Shown: piece by piece, positions 7,854-15,805 of the stretch
How the letters are laid out: every line of letters begins with the position of its first letter
Position numbering within the stretch: the stretch's first letter is position 1
From: Halopseudomonas xinjiangensis
GTDB lineage: Bacteria > Pseudomonadota > Gammaproteobacteria > Pseudomonadales > Pseudomonadaceae
DNA length: 64,000 nt
Assembly (NCBI GenBank): GCA_011050525.1
Contig: DRFO01000012.1
Span: 62,001 to 126,000, forward strand
Direction of reading: 5' to 3'
Notes under the pieces: model-generated
Seen by the model: the letters and a program-made list of their open reading frames with translations, nothing else
Databases searched by the model: none
Told to the model about the DNA's origin: nothing
Program-made: the position numbers and the translations under genes

Positions 7854-10291
7854 CCGCCGCCGCAAATGAAAGATGCCCCCGCCAGGGTGTGAACCTGGAA
7901 GGGGTCGCTAATGAAGTGAAGCTAGATCGACTGGTGCAAAATGAATCTTTCACTACGGAAGCCACTCAGCCAATCATCGATACCGCAGCCGCTGTCAGTT
8001 TCTTGCAGCGCTTCCATCCGGACGGGCTGTGGTCGCTGACCGCTATTTCGCCGGACAAGAAAGTTGTTCAAACCGCGACCTTCACTCCTAAGCAGGAGTC
8101 CGCTTGCTGCCAGTGGATCAACGACCGCAACGGTAAGCTGAATATCTACTTCAGCGCCAACCGGCCCATGCGCGACATGCGCAAGAAAGCCGAGAAGACG
8201 GATATCGGCGAGGCTTGCTGTCTTCACATAGACATCGACCCACGTGCTGGTGAGGACATCGGCGAAGAGCAGGAGCGAGCCTTGCGCTTGCTACGTGCAG
8301 CCAGCCCCGCACCCTCAGTCATCGTCTTTTCGGGCGGTGGCTTTCAAGCCTTCTGGCGCTTGGCGGAGCCAGTGGGGATCGACGGCGACCCACTCCAGGC
8401 GGAGGACTTCGAGCGATACAACATTCACCTGGAACGCCAGTTCGGCGCGGACAACTGCCACAACGTCGACCGGATCATGCGCCTGCCGGGCACGATCAAC
8501 CTTCCGGACGCGAAGAAGCTGAAAAAGGGGCGGAAGCCCGCCCTTGCCCGGCTGGTCGAGTTCAGCGAGAACGTCTACCCATTGTCGTCCTTCACTGCCG
8601 CGCCCAAGGTGCAGAAAGACGCGGGGTCCGGCTTCTCGGGGCGCTCAGTGGTGGTTTCGGGCAACGTCCAACGCCTGGATTCGGTTGATGATCTTGACCA
8701 GTGGGAGGCGCCTGACTGGCTGAAGGTACTCATCGTCCAAGGCAAAGACCCCGACGAGCCGCATAAATATCCCAGTCGCTCCGAAGCCTTATTTGCCTGT
8801 GTGTGCGAGTTGGTACGCCGGAGCGTCCCGGATGATGTCATTTTCTCAATCCTCACCGACGAGTCGTTCGGCATCGCTGAATCAGTAGTTGAACACAAGC
8901 GCCCTGAAAAATACGCGCTCCGCCAAATCGAACGCGCTCACGAAGACGCCATCAATCCTGTTTTGCGCGAGCTGAACGAGAGATTTGCTGTCATCGGCGA
9001 CATGGGTGGTAAGTGCCGAATCATCAGCGAGGTGTACGACGAAGGGCTCAAGCGGCACAAGATTAGTCGCCAGTCGTTCGAGGATTTCCGCAACCGCCAC
9101 ATGCATATCAAAGTTGCTGCTGGTGACGATGGCAAAGGCAACGTCCGGCATGCGAAGGCGGGCCACTGGTGGCTGGAGCAGCTGAACCGCCGCCAATACG
9201 ACCGCATCGTGTTTCTGCCGGGGCGTGAGGTGTCTCCCAACGTCTACAACCTTTGGAAGGGCTTCGCCGTCGATGCAGTTCCTGGGGAGGGTCACCTACC
9301 GTTCCTCGATCACATCCGCATCAACGTCTGCCAAGGTAACGAAGAACACTATCGCTATCTGCTCGGGTGGATGGCCCGCACGGTGCAGCAGCCCGACAGC
9401 CCAGGTGAAGTGGCAATCGTCCTTCGCGGGCAACGCGGCACCGGCAAGTCATTCTTTGCGAAGGTGCTGGGAAATCTGTTTGGGCGACATTTCATGCAGG
9501 TCTCTGACCCGAAGCACTTGGTGGGCTCATTCAACGCTCACCTTCGCGATTGCGTGGTGCTCTTCGCAGACGAAGCGTTCTATGCGGGCGACAAAAAACA
9601 TGAGTCGGTCCTGAAGATGATCATCACTGAGGAAACACTCGTGGTCGAGGGCAAGGGAGTGGATGCAGAAATCAGCCCGAACTATCTCCATGTCCTCATG
9701 GCATCGAACTCGGACTGGGTTGTCCCCGCTGGTGAGTTCGAGCGTCGATTCTTCGTGTTGGATATGGGTAACGACCATCGCCAAGATCGGGACTATTTCC
9801 GTAGCTTGCGCGAAGGGCTCGACACAGGCGGCATGGAAAATCTTCTTCATTACTTGCTGACCTACGACCTTTCGACCTACGAGGTTCGGGCCGTGCCCAG
9901 CACTAAGGCGCTTGAGGAACAGAAGGCATATTCCCTTGAGCCGTTCGAGCGCGAGCTGGTCGAGTGCGCTCAACTGGGCACCTTTCCGCAGTCCGTCTCC
10001 GAGGGCGGCACAGCACGCCCCATCATCCACTGGAAGGGGGGCGCCGCTTACTTCTCGACGGAGGCATTCATGGCTCACGTCCGGCAAAAGTCCCGGGGTT
10101 GCTCGATCAACCCAACCATGGTCGGGCGGGACGCCAATAAGATCGGGCTACAGAAGGCACATGCTAATCCACGGGGATACTTCGTCGGATCACTACAGGA
10201 GTTCCGCGACAAGCTATCGCAGACGGTCGCCGGGGTGGAATGGGATGCGGACATTGATGAATGGGTTGGGCTGGATAAGCCGGCCTTTTAA
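7850..10291 (+). CDS. Primase-helicase replication protein (AEP primase + SF3/DUF5906 helicase)
   Basis: This 813-residue bifunctional replication protein has an N-terminal half with an archaeo-eukaryotic primase pattern: HIDIDPRAGEDIGEE as the metal-binding acidic pair, SGGGFQAFWRL, and RIMRLPGTINLP. The C-terminal half is an SF3-type helicase of the DUF5906 kind: Walker A in GQRGTGKSFFAK, Walker B in VVLFADEAFY, sensor Asn in LMASNSDW and an arginine-finger region in FERRFFVLD. It resembles the P4 alpha strategy, in which one protein primes, unwinds and binds the origin. The iteron-rich region just downstream is its likely origin. Confidence 0.9.
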   Translation: MTAAANERCPRQGVNLEGVANEVKLDRLVQNESFTTEATQPIIDTAAAVSFLQRFHPDGLWSLTAISPDKKVVQTATFTPKQESACCQWINDRNGKLNIYFSANRPMRDMRKKAEKTDIGEACCLHIDIDPRAGEDIGEEQERALRLLRAASPAPSVIVFSGGGFQAFWRLAEPVGIDGDPLQAEDFERYNIHLERQFGADNCHNVDRIMRLPGTINLPDAKKLKKGRKPALARLVEFSENVYPLSSFTAAPKVQKDAGSGFSGRSVVVSGNVQRLDSVDDLDQWEAPDWLKVLIVQGKDPDEPHKYPSRSEALFACVCELVRRSVPDDVIFSILTDESFGIAESVVEHKRPEKYALRQIERAHEDAINPVLRELNERFAVIGDMGGKCRIISEVYDEGLKRHKISRQSFEDFRNRHMHIKVAAGDDGKGNVRHAKAGHWWLEQLNRRQYDRIVFLPGREVSPNVYNLWKGFAVDAVPGEGHLPFLDHIRINVCQGNEEHYRYLLGWMARTVQQPDSPGEVAIVLRGQRGTGKSFFAKVLGNLFGRHFMQVSDPKHLVGSFNAHLRDCVVLFADEAFYAGDKKHESVLKMIITEETLVVEGKGVDAEISPNYLHVLMASNSDWVVPAGEFERRFFVLDMGNDHRQDRDYFRSLREGLDTGGMENLLHYLLTYDLSTYEVRAVPSTKALEEQKAYSLEPFERELVECAQLGTFPQSVSEGGTARPIIHWKGGAAYFSTEAFMAHVRQKSRGCSINPTMVGRDANKIGLQKAHANPRGYFVGSLQEFRDKLSQTVAGVEWDADIDEWVGLDKPAF

Positions 10292-10368
10292 TTCGGTGGG
10301 GGTGATAACGGTGAGGGGGCTTCGGCCCCTTTCTGCTGTCTGGGCGGTTGCGCCGGGGTGGCTGGCCC

Positions 10369-10620
10369 AACCCGCAGCCGCATGCGGGTTTGCAACAGAC
10401 CCGCAAGGCTCAATCCCTGTAGAGACCGGGCTTACAGCGGGTGCGCGGGTTTGCGCGTGTTGACTTAAGTCGCTAGGCCGAGAGCTGCCCTGGTGCGGGG
10501 TGGCGAGTTCTTTATTCTTTTAATTATTAATAAAAAAAACTCGCTAAACCCGCCTTAAGCCCCGTCTCTACAGGGGTGCGGGTTTGCTGCGGGTAGGCCG
10601 AGCAAGCGGGTTGTACCCGC
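10369..10620. other. Putative replication origin of element 2
   Basis: The 10-mer GCGGGTTTGC occurs at 10384-10393, 10445-10454 and 10578-10587, with inverted partial copies near 10369-10376 and 10546-10553 and a palindrome GCGGGTTGTACCCGC at 10606-10620. A 19-bp inverted repeat with one mismatch (10415-10433 and 10557-10575) frames an AT-rich core at 10506-10538, itself flanked by GCGAGTT and AACTCGC. Iterons around an AT-rich segment directly after a primase-helicase gene match the P4-type origin layout. Function is inferred. Confidence 0.65.
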
Positions 10621-10893
10621 AATGGGCATGGAGCCACCGGGTGGTGCATCTTCTGCGTTATCCATTTCAACTGACACTCTCGCGTCCGCACGCGAACAAC
10701 TAGCCCCGTACGCAGTTCCTGGCCAGCTCTCCCAGCCCCGACGGCACCAACCAGCAAGGCACCCAGCCGCTGGCCCGCCTGGGCCGTGCCGTAGCTCCTC
10801 GGCCCGCCTAGGAATCCCGCCGGAATATCACTGGCAAGTTCGAGTTACCGCGCCGTGCCCGCCAGGTGAGGGATTCCAGCAGTATTCACCTGA

Positions 10894-10914
10894 ACGAACC
10901 GTGTAGCGAACCGT
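10894..10914. promoter_or_regulatory. Tandem GCGAACCGT-type motif, second copy
   Basis: ACGAACCGT at 10894-10902 and GCGAACCGT at 10906-10914 are 12 bp apart, the same spacing as the pair at 6231. They lie in the gene-free stretch just past the stop of the minus-strand lipoprotein gene. Confidence 0.45.
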
Positions 10915-10920
10915 TTGCCG

Positions 10921-11442
10921 CTACGGCTGGCGGTCTACTTCGCTCAAAAAGCGCTTCATCGCATGGAACGCTTTACTATCGTTGTTTCCATCAATTACGG
11001 CGTCCTCCGCATAACCGGACGTGGTGTTGACTCGAAGCCATGTCTTCCCAGACATGGTGATCTTGCGGACAAGACTCGTTGGCACGAGGAAACCTTTTCG
11101 TGATTCTTTAGTTGCAGCACCAAACTCGCTGAAGTTAGTGAATGTCTCCATGACGCGCAATTGGTACACCTCGCCATCAATATTCAGCTTTGCGCCGGTA
11201 ATGGCGTTTATGCTGTTGAATATGCTGACGACTAGGATCGTTTCTTCAGGTCGAGCGGCGTTCCAGTAAGCGCCAAGGCCGGTGCAAACCATCCCGGAGC
11301 AAGCATTGCCGTGTGGATTGATCCGTATCACCGTCGCGTTATCAAAACCGCTATGCGATACAACGGGTCCGGTCCCGGATGTTGTCGAGCAACCGGATAA
11401 AAGGACTGTAAAAGCTATTGTTACGAAAATTCCCTTCGTCAT
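10921..11442 (-). CDS. Satellite-encoded lipoprotein
   Basis: The first 20 residues form a signal peptide ending in the lipobox LLSGC, so the mature protein would be lipid-anchored at Cys18. The remaining 155 residues read as a beta-rich domain with two further cysteines (NACSGMVCTG), and no known family is recognised. It is the only minus-strand gene in the middle of element 2 and stands alone, the usual position of a cargo or lysogenic-conversion gene. A surface role such as superinfection exclusion is possible but only inferred. Confidence 0.7.
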   Translation of the reverse strand: MTKGIFVTIAFTVLLSGCSTTSGTGPVVSHSGFDNATVIRINPHGNACSGMVCTGLGAYWNAARPEETILVVSIFNSINAITGAKLNIDGEVYQLRVMETFTNFSEFGAATKESRKGFLVPTSLVRKITMSGKTWLRVNTTSGYAEDAVIDGNNDSKAFHAMKRFLSEVDRQP

Positions 11443-11601
11443 GACATTCCTTAGTTATGCGTTGCTTAAGAGCTGCTCGACTATTAATCCCAAATAGCCA
11501 TTAGTCAAGCTACTGCCCGAGTTGTAATCCACCTCAAAAATGATATCGCTACAGCATTGCAACCGAGATGATTCTTTGAGCTGCAGAGGTCGGGGGACCG
11601 C

Positions 11602-11931
11602 ATGACATTCACTGCACGCGCCCGAAGCGGCACCGAAACTCATTACGAGATCGAGCAAGACGAAGACGAGCTGCCGGATAGCCCGGAGCAACAGCTGGCC
11701 TCTGCGGTTTTGCTCCAGGCGTGGAGTGATGCGAACGCAACGCTGCAAACGCTGAAGTACAGCAAGGGCTTCGGGTCACCCGAGCGGGCGATCAGTTCAG
11801 CGAGACGATTCCTGACCGCTGAGCTTCCGTGCCCCTGGGCTCGCCAGCGCCAGCTATTCACGGGCGCGTTACCGGTTGACGACGTGGCCATCCGCTTGCG
11901 TGCGGTGGCTGTGTTTGGAGAGGGATATTGA
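11602..11931 (+). CDS. Hypothetical protein upstream of small terminase
   Basis: This 109-residue protein is acidic near residues 15-30 (EIEQDEDELPDSPEQQL) and then helical, with a conserved-looking SARRFLTAELPCPWARQRQ segment. It ends 1 bp before the start of the terminase-like gene, so the two are probably co-translated. No family is recognised. Its position suggests a packaging or regulatory role, which is inference. Confidence 0.6.
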   Translation: MTFTARARSGTETHYEIEQDEDELPDSPEQQLASAVLLQAWSDANATLQTLKYSKGFGSPERAISSARRFLTAELPCPWARQRQLFTGALPVDDVAIRLRAVAVFGEGY

Positions 11932-11932
11932 A

Positions 11933-12568
11933 ATGAGTATCAAACCTAAAACCGGAGGCGGTGGCCGCCCCGGCGCTCCGGTGGGCCGCAAGCCTAAGAC
12001 GCCGGTGGCGAATGCTGCGATGACCGACAAAAGGAAAGCTATATTCCTATCGGAGCTGAGTAAGCACGGGATCGTGAGCGCTGCCGCCCGTGCTGCCAGC
12101 CCACACGCTCAGGGCACTTGCGCACCTTCCTTCTACATCCTGCGCCGCAATGATCCGGAATTTGCAGCGGCCTGGGACGATGCCATCGAACAAGCCACGG
12201 GCAGCGTCGAACTGGAATTGCACCGCCGCGCCGTCGAAGGTTACGAAGAACCCGTATACCAGAAAGGTGAATTGGTCGGCACAGTCACCAAATACAGCGA
12301 CCGCTTGCTGGAAATCCGAGCCAAGGCGCTGATGCCGAACAAATACATCGAGCGGCGGGCCGTCGAACTTAGCGCGAACCTCAACGTAACCCAGGAGCTG
12401 TATGGCGGCCATGCGCTGACATTGAAGCCAGAGGACGTTTTGTTGCTGGACGAGGACAAGCGCCAGCTGCTGCTGAGCCTGCTTACCGACATTGCCGTGG
12501 CACGGGGCGACCTTCGGGACGTTGAACCAGAGCCGGTGGGCCTGCTGGGGGTAGACGATGATCGGTGA
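11933..12568 (+). CDS. Terminase small subunit-like protein
   Basis: The ATG at 11933 gives 211 residues. A basic Gly/Pro/Lys leader is followed by an HTH-like region (SELSKHGIVSAAARAASPHA) and then the pattern NDPEFAAAWDDAIEQATGSV, HRRAVEGYEEPVYQKGELVG, KYSDRLLEIRAKALMPNKY. This combination is typical of phage small terminase and terminase-like DNA-recognition proteins. No large subunit gene follows. In PICI satellites, a resident TerS redirects the helper phage packaging motor to satellite DNA, and that is the likely role here. The family call is strong. The hijacking role is inferred. Confidence 0.8.
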   Translation: MSIKPKTGGGGRPGAPVGRKPKTPVANAAMTDKRKAIFLSELSKHGIVSAAARAASPHAQGTCAPSFYILRRNDPEFAAAWDDAIEQATGSVELELHRRAVEGYEEPVYQKGELVGTVTKYSDRLLEIRAKALMPNKYIERRAVELSANLNVTQELYGGHALTLKPEDVLLLDEDKRQLLLSLLTDIAVARGDLRDVEPEPVGLLGVDDDR

Positions 12569-12785
12569 CTTCCTCACCCAAGTGCGGGGGCTGGTCAGCT
12601 TCGAGGCGGAAAATGGCGTTCCCGCTCGGAGAACGCCGTTTGGCTTCTTGATGCCGGACTACCAGCAGGACAACGAAGGCATGGATCTGTGGGAGAAGCA
12701 GTTCGGCGAGAAGGCGAAGGGGACAACCCGCGTACCCATCCCGCCGCCTCGGAAAGTCCGCAGCGCGCACGATCGAACCGTCTAA
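12558..12785 (+). CDS. Hypothetical small protein overlapping terminase-like gene
   Basis: This 75-residue protein starts 11 bp before the terminase-like stop. It has an N-terminal helix (MIGDFLTQVRGLVSF) and a basic proline-rich tail (RVPIPPPRKVRSAHDRTV). Short proteins of this kind follow terminase-like genes in several Pseudomonas elements. I cannot assign a function. Confidence 0.55.
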   Translation: MIGDFLTQVRGLVSFEAENGVPARRTPFGFLMPDYQQDNEGMDLWEKQFGEKAKGTTRVPIPPPRKVRSAHDRTV

Positions 12786-12949
12786 CACGCTGTGACTCCC
12801 GTCTCGCTCGCCCACCTGGGTAACTAGACATTACTCCGCCTGTTCTGGCCGCCAAAACTGACAGCGCCTCCCGGATGCCTGGGGAATGATTCTCGTGCAG
12901 GTGCTGGGAGTGGTTCCCGGTGCCGCTTTATCCAAGGTGGAGAAGCCGC

Positions 12950-13663
12950 ATGTCCAAACTCAAAATCAAACGGGTACTCAATCGAGGCCACGTCCAAGAA
13001 CTCCGCGCCTCGCTGAAGAACCATGAAGCGACCTTGCGCGAACTACGCGAAGCCGTAGTGAATGCTCCCGCTGTTGCCTTCAAACGCGCCCTGGAAGAGG
13101 TAGGTCGAATCGACATGCCCAAGTCCGAGCGCGAGCTGTTCGCCCGTCGCAAGGCCGATACCCAAGTGAAGGACGTTCGCCAAGCTGCCCGTGAGCGAGC
13201 TGACGCGATCAAGGAGGACTTAGCTGGCGCTCGCGAGCTGCTGGCCCTGTCGAAAGATGCTCTATCGAACCCGTTCGCCGTGCTGGATTCGCAGACCCTG
13301 GACGATCCCCGCCGTGCGACCTACATGGCGAATCTCGTGGGTGCTGGCCCGCTGGCGCTGAAACACGCCGCTGAACAGGCAGCCGCCACTAACGACGCCG
13401 CCCTTGCCGCTGCTGTCATCAGCGTGTTGGAGCGGATGCCGACCGCCGACCGACCGTTCTACCCGCAAGCAGTCCTCGAGATCTTCCCGGACGATCACGA
13501 CGTGTTCCAGCCCATGCACGAATACCTCGACGCCGAACGTACCCTGCAAGATTCTGTGTCCCTGTTCAGCGAAGTGCTCAACGGCTCCGCAACCATCACC
13601 GGCAAGATCAGCCGGGGCTTGCGTGCTGAGGAAGCGTCAGCAACCGAAGAGGGTGACGCATGA
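12950..13663 (+). CDS. Hypothetical coiled-coil protein of the packaging-region operon
   Basis: The ATG at 12950, preceded by GGTGGAG, gives 237 residues. Residues 15-105 are strongly charged and helical, with a likely coiled coil (ELRASLKNHEATLRELREAV). The C-terminal half holds an alanine-rich helical domain (KHAAEQAAATNDAALAAAV). The protein ends in an acidic tail. It overlaps the next gene by 4 bp. A scaffold-like or capsid-interacting role would fit its shape and position, but no homology is claimed. Confidence 0.6.
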   Translation: MSKLKIKRVLNRGHVQELRASLKNHEATLRELREAVVNAPAVAFKRALEEVGRIDMPKSERELFARRKADTQVKDVRQAARERADAIKEDLAGARELLALSKDALSNPFAVLDSQTLDDPRRATYMANLVGAGPLALKHAAEQAAATNDAALAAAVISVLERMPTADRPFYPQAVLEIFPDDHDVFQPMHEYLDAERTLQDSVSLFSEVLNGSATITGKISRGLRAEEASATEEGDA

Positions 13664-14028
13664 GCGACTTAGCGACTCTTTCCAATGAGGAACTGGCGCA
13701 GCGGATCTTCGACACGCTAACAGATACCGAGGCAGCCGCTCTTGGTTCTGCCTGTATGATCGCAAGCGCCCTGGGCCAGGACCGACCCGATGTGAAGACG
13801 GCTCGCGCCTGCTGCGAGCTGGTAGGCGAAAAGCCCGACCGTTTGATGGCCTTTCTTGGCTACGTCCCGCTAACGGGGCACCCGAACGGCTGGGTCAACG
13901 TCGAGAAAGGCTCGAACGGCCCCGGACTAGTCGGCAGCGAGCAGACCCTGGGCCTGTTTGTCTTCCGCCAGCTCGGAGGCGTTCTCCGAGCCAATCTGCG
14001 AACCAAGCAACCTTCTAAGGAGCAATGA
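13660..14028 (+). CDS. Hypothetical protein
   Basis: This 122-residue protein has an acidic helical N-terminal half and a second half with short hydrophobic strands (LMAFLGYVPLTGHPNGWVNV). It overlaps both neighbours by 4 bp, making it the middle of a tightly coupled three-gene run (12950-14312). No known domain is recognised. Confidence 0.6.
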   Translation: MSDLATLSNEELAQRIFDTLTDTEAAALGSACMIASALGQDRPDVKTARACCELVGEKPDRLMAFLGYVPLTGHPNGWVNVEKGSNGPGLVGSEQTLGLFVFRQLGGVLRANLRTKQPSKEQ

Positions 14029-14312
14029 CAATGCCGCAATTCATCTTGTACGCCGACCAACCCCAAACCCGCCGCGCCGACGGTGTGAACACTCTCGTAG
14101 TGGTCGCCGCTGACCCTGCATCCGCCCCGGCAGCGGCCCGCGCGCTCGTGCGTGGTGTTGCTCCGGACGCCTTCAATGACTTCCGAACCGTAGCCCTGGG
14201 CGCCGGAACCGAATTTGTTGTCGAGGGCTCGCCGCTTGTTGGTCGCCCGGACAACGCTGAAGGCTTCCCCACCCTTGGCCGTGGTGGCCAGCGGACGCTG
14301 ACGCCTGCATAA
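14025..14312 (+). CDS. Hypothetical small protein ending the TerS-region operon
   Basis: This 95-residue beta-rich protein (TMPQFILYADQPQ, NTLVVVAADP, TEFVVEGSPLVGRP) has no signal peptide. It overlaps the previous gene by 4 bp and is followed 23 bp later by a Rho-independent terminator, so it closes the operon. It might be a decoration or head-associated protein, but nothing in the sequence proves that. Confidence 0.6.
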   Translation: MTMPQFILYADQPQTRRADGVNTLVVVAADPASAPAAARALVRGVAPDAFNDFRTVALGAGTEFVVEGSPLVGRPDNAEGFPTLGRGGQRTLTPA

Positions 14313-14334
14313 CCGAACTCCTGTGGCACCCCTT

Positions 14335-14363
14335 GCCCGGAACCGAAAGGAACCGGGCTTTTT
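14335..14363 (+). terminator. Rho-independent terminator of the TerS-region operon
   Basis: GCCCGG at 14335-14340 pairs with CCGGGC at 14353-14358, followed by a run of T residues. It lies 23 bp after the last gene of the run. Confidence 0.75.
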
Positions 14364-14449
14364 ACCTTTAGGCGGTGCGTTCAGACGGTCCGTCATGCCA
14401 GTGACTACCGGCCTCCCTGAGCAGACCAGCAGTAGCCAGTAACTGCGAC

Positions 14450-14995
14450 TTACTGGTCCGCTTCTGGCAGCGCGAAGGTTCCGCGCCCGACACAGGCGAT
14501 GGTGTGGCCGCTACGGCGGGCGGTGTCGATGGTCGAGCGTGCCCTCTTCTGGTCCATACCCAGCATCTCGGCCAGCTCGGCGACGGTACGCGGACCGCTG
14601 GCGAGCGCTGCCAGGAGTTCATCGACGCGGGCCTTGAGTCCGGCGGGCTGGGCCTTGGCCTGGGCGGTGGCTGCGCCCTCTACGGGCTCCTCGGCAGTGC
14701 TAGGCGCAGTGGGGGCGGGAGCTGCCCCCACTGCGCCTGGGGTGACGGGCTCCTGCACGCTTTCGGCCGGCTCCGGCGCAACCTCGGCGGGCTCTTCCTG
14801 GGCAGCCTCTTCGAGTTGGACGAGCTGCGGCTCAATCAAGGCCCAGACCTGCTGCATGCCCTTGGCGCGTTTCAGGAATTGCTTGGTGTTCTTGCCGGTG
14901 ACGCTGTTGTAGTAGGTCAGCAGGTCGGCGGTGGAGACCTTATTCAGGTCGGCAAAGCAGATGATGTTGGCGTCAGCGATGCGGATCATGGCCAT
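14450..14995 (-). CDS. Putative winged-helix DNA-binding protein with Pro/Ala/Glu linker
   Basis: This 181-residue protein has three parts. Residues 15-60 are helical (NKVSTADLLTYYNSVTGKNT), residues 63-117 form a low-complexity Pro/Ala/Glu linker, and residues 118-175 look like a winged helix (RTVAELAEMLGMDQKRARST, then IACVGRGTFALP). An inverted GACCG and CGGTC pair sits just upstream of its start (near 15011). It points opposite to the TerS-region operon and could be a repressor of one of the two flanking transcription units. The family is not recognised with certainty. Confidence 0.65.
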   Translation of the reverse strand: MAMIRIADANIICFADLNKVSTADLLTYYNSVTGKNTKQFLKRAKGMQQVWALIEPQLVQLEEAAQEEPAEVAPEPAESVQEPVTPGAVGAAPAPTAPSTAEEPVEGAATAQAKAQPAGLKARVDELLAALASGPRTVAELAEMLGMDQKRARSTIDTARRSGHTIACVGRGTFALPEADQ

Positions 14996-15182
14996 TCTCC
15001 TTTTCTGGTAGACCGATCGTGCGGTCGGTTAGAAGAATCCTGTCCAGCTTGCTGAAGACCGACAATAGCTGGAGAAGGGTTTGCCGGCAAATTGCCATGT
15101 CCGGCGCACGAGGGTAGCGGTAAAGTAGCCATGACCTGAGCGGCAACCGCCCAGACGGAATATTCAGAGAAGGGACAATCAA

Positions 15183-15614
15183 ATGAAAAGAATAGGGATT
15201 CTGCTTGGCGTATTCGCAGTGCTCGTTGTTGTGGGATCGGCTTTGAATGGCGGGAAATCTGGGCAGACGAGACAACAACCTGTTGTTGCGATAACATCCG
15301 AAAAAGCCAAGGAAACGCCATTGACGCCGGCCGAAAACAAAGCCCGGCAGGAGAAGTGGTTTGGTGCCGCGACGATCATTGCGGCTCAGAAGGCGGTTCG
15401 TGCCGAGGTCAAAGACCCAGACTCTGTGCAATTCAAAGACGTTTTCTCCAACTACACCGAAGCATATGACGTCGTGGCTTGTGGCTATGTCAATGCCAAA
15501 AATAGCTTTGGTGCTTATACCGGCTACAAGGCATTTGTATCGAGTGGCAAGAGCGTCATCCTGGAAGGCAGGGATGAAATCAAAACTGCGTGGGCGAGCG
15601 CATGCGGCCAATAG
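15183..15614 (+). CDS. Membrane-anchored hypothetical protein
   Basis: This 143-residue protein begins with a single membrane segment or uncleaved signal (ILLGVFAVLVVVGSAL), then a Gln/Thr-rich linker. A periplasmic-type domain follows with the pattern KDPDSVQFKDV, VVACGYVNAKN and YTGYKAFV plus two cysteines. Proteins with this C-terminal pattern are common in mobile elements and prophages. The function is unknown. A good AGAGAAGGG ribosome-binding site precedes the ATG. Confidence 0.65.
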   Translation: MKRIGILLGVFAVLVVVGSALNGGKSGQTRQQPVVAITSEKAKETPLTPAENKARQEKWFGAATIIAAQKAVRAEVKDPDSVQFKDVFSNYTEAYDVVACGYVNAKNSFGAYTGYKAFVSSGKSVILEGRDEIKTAWASACGQ

Positions 15615-15631
15615 ACGGCTCTACAGACACT

Positions 15632-15640
15632 GCGAACCGT
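15632..15640. promoter_or_regulatory. GCGAACCGT motif upstream of Cys/His-PIN module
   Basis: A single exact GCGAACCGT lies between the membrane-anchored gene and the Cys/His-protein gene. It matches the copies at 6231, 10906 and 19214. The 165 bp that follow, to the next start, contain an AT-rich stretch with a run of ten T residues and no gene. Confidence 0.4.
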
Positions 15641-15805
15641 GCGAGTCCCCGCCCTTAACCTATATCTGCCGGGCGCTCGCAGGAACTAGAGGTTCCCAGT
15701 GATCAATAGCTCAACTAATCGCTTGCATCGTCCCTTGAATATTTGTATCAGTATCTGTTGATAACATGATGTTTTTTTTTGCATGCAATGGAGCTGCCTA
15801 GGTCA

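Larger units (their letters stand above)
10292..10920. other. 629-bp gene-free region with putative origin
   Basis: No gene can be supported. The left two thirds hold the iteron and AT-rich cluster described separately (10369-10620). The rest, to 10893, shows no clear structure. The right edge carries two GCGAACCGT-type motifs. The region separates the plus-strand primase gene from the minus-strand lipoprotein gene. Confidence 0.5.

Noticed and set aside
10622-10906. Open frame of 94 residues after the putative origin
   Set aside because: Proline/arginine-rich composition, no ribosome-binding site and overlap with iteron sequence on the left. It looks like a chance frame in GC-rich DNA, as does the opposite frame at 10527-10757.
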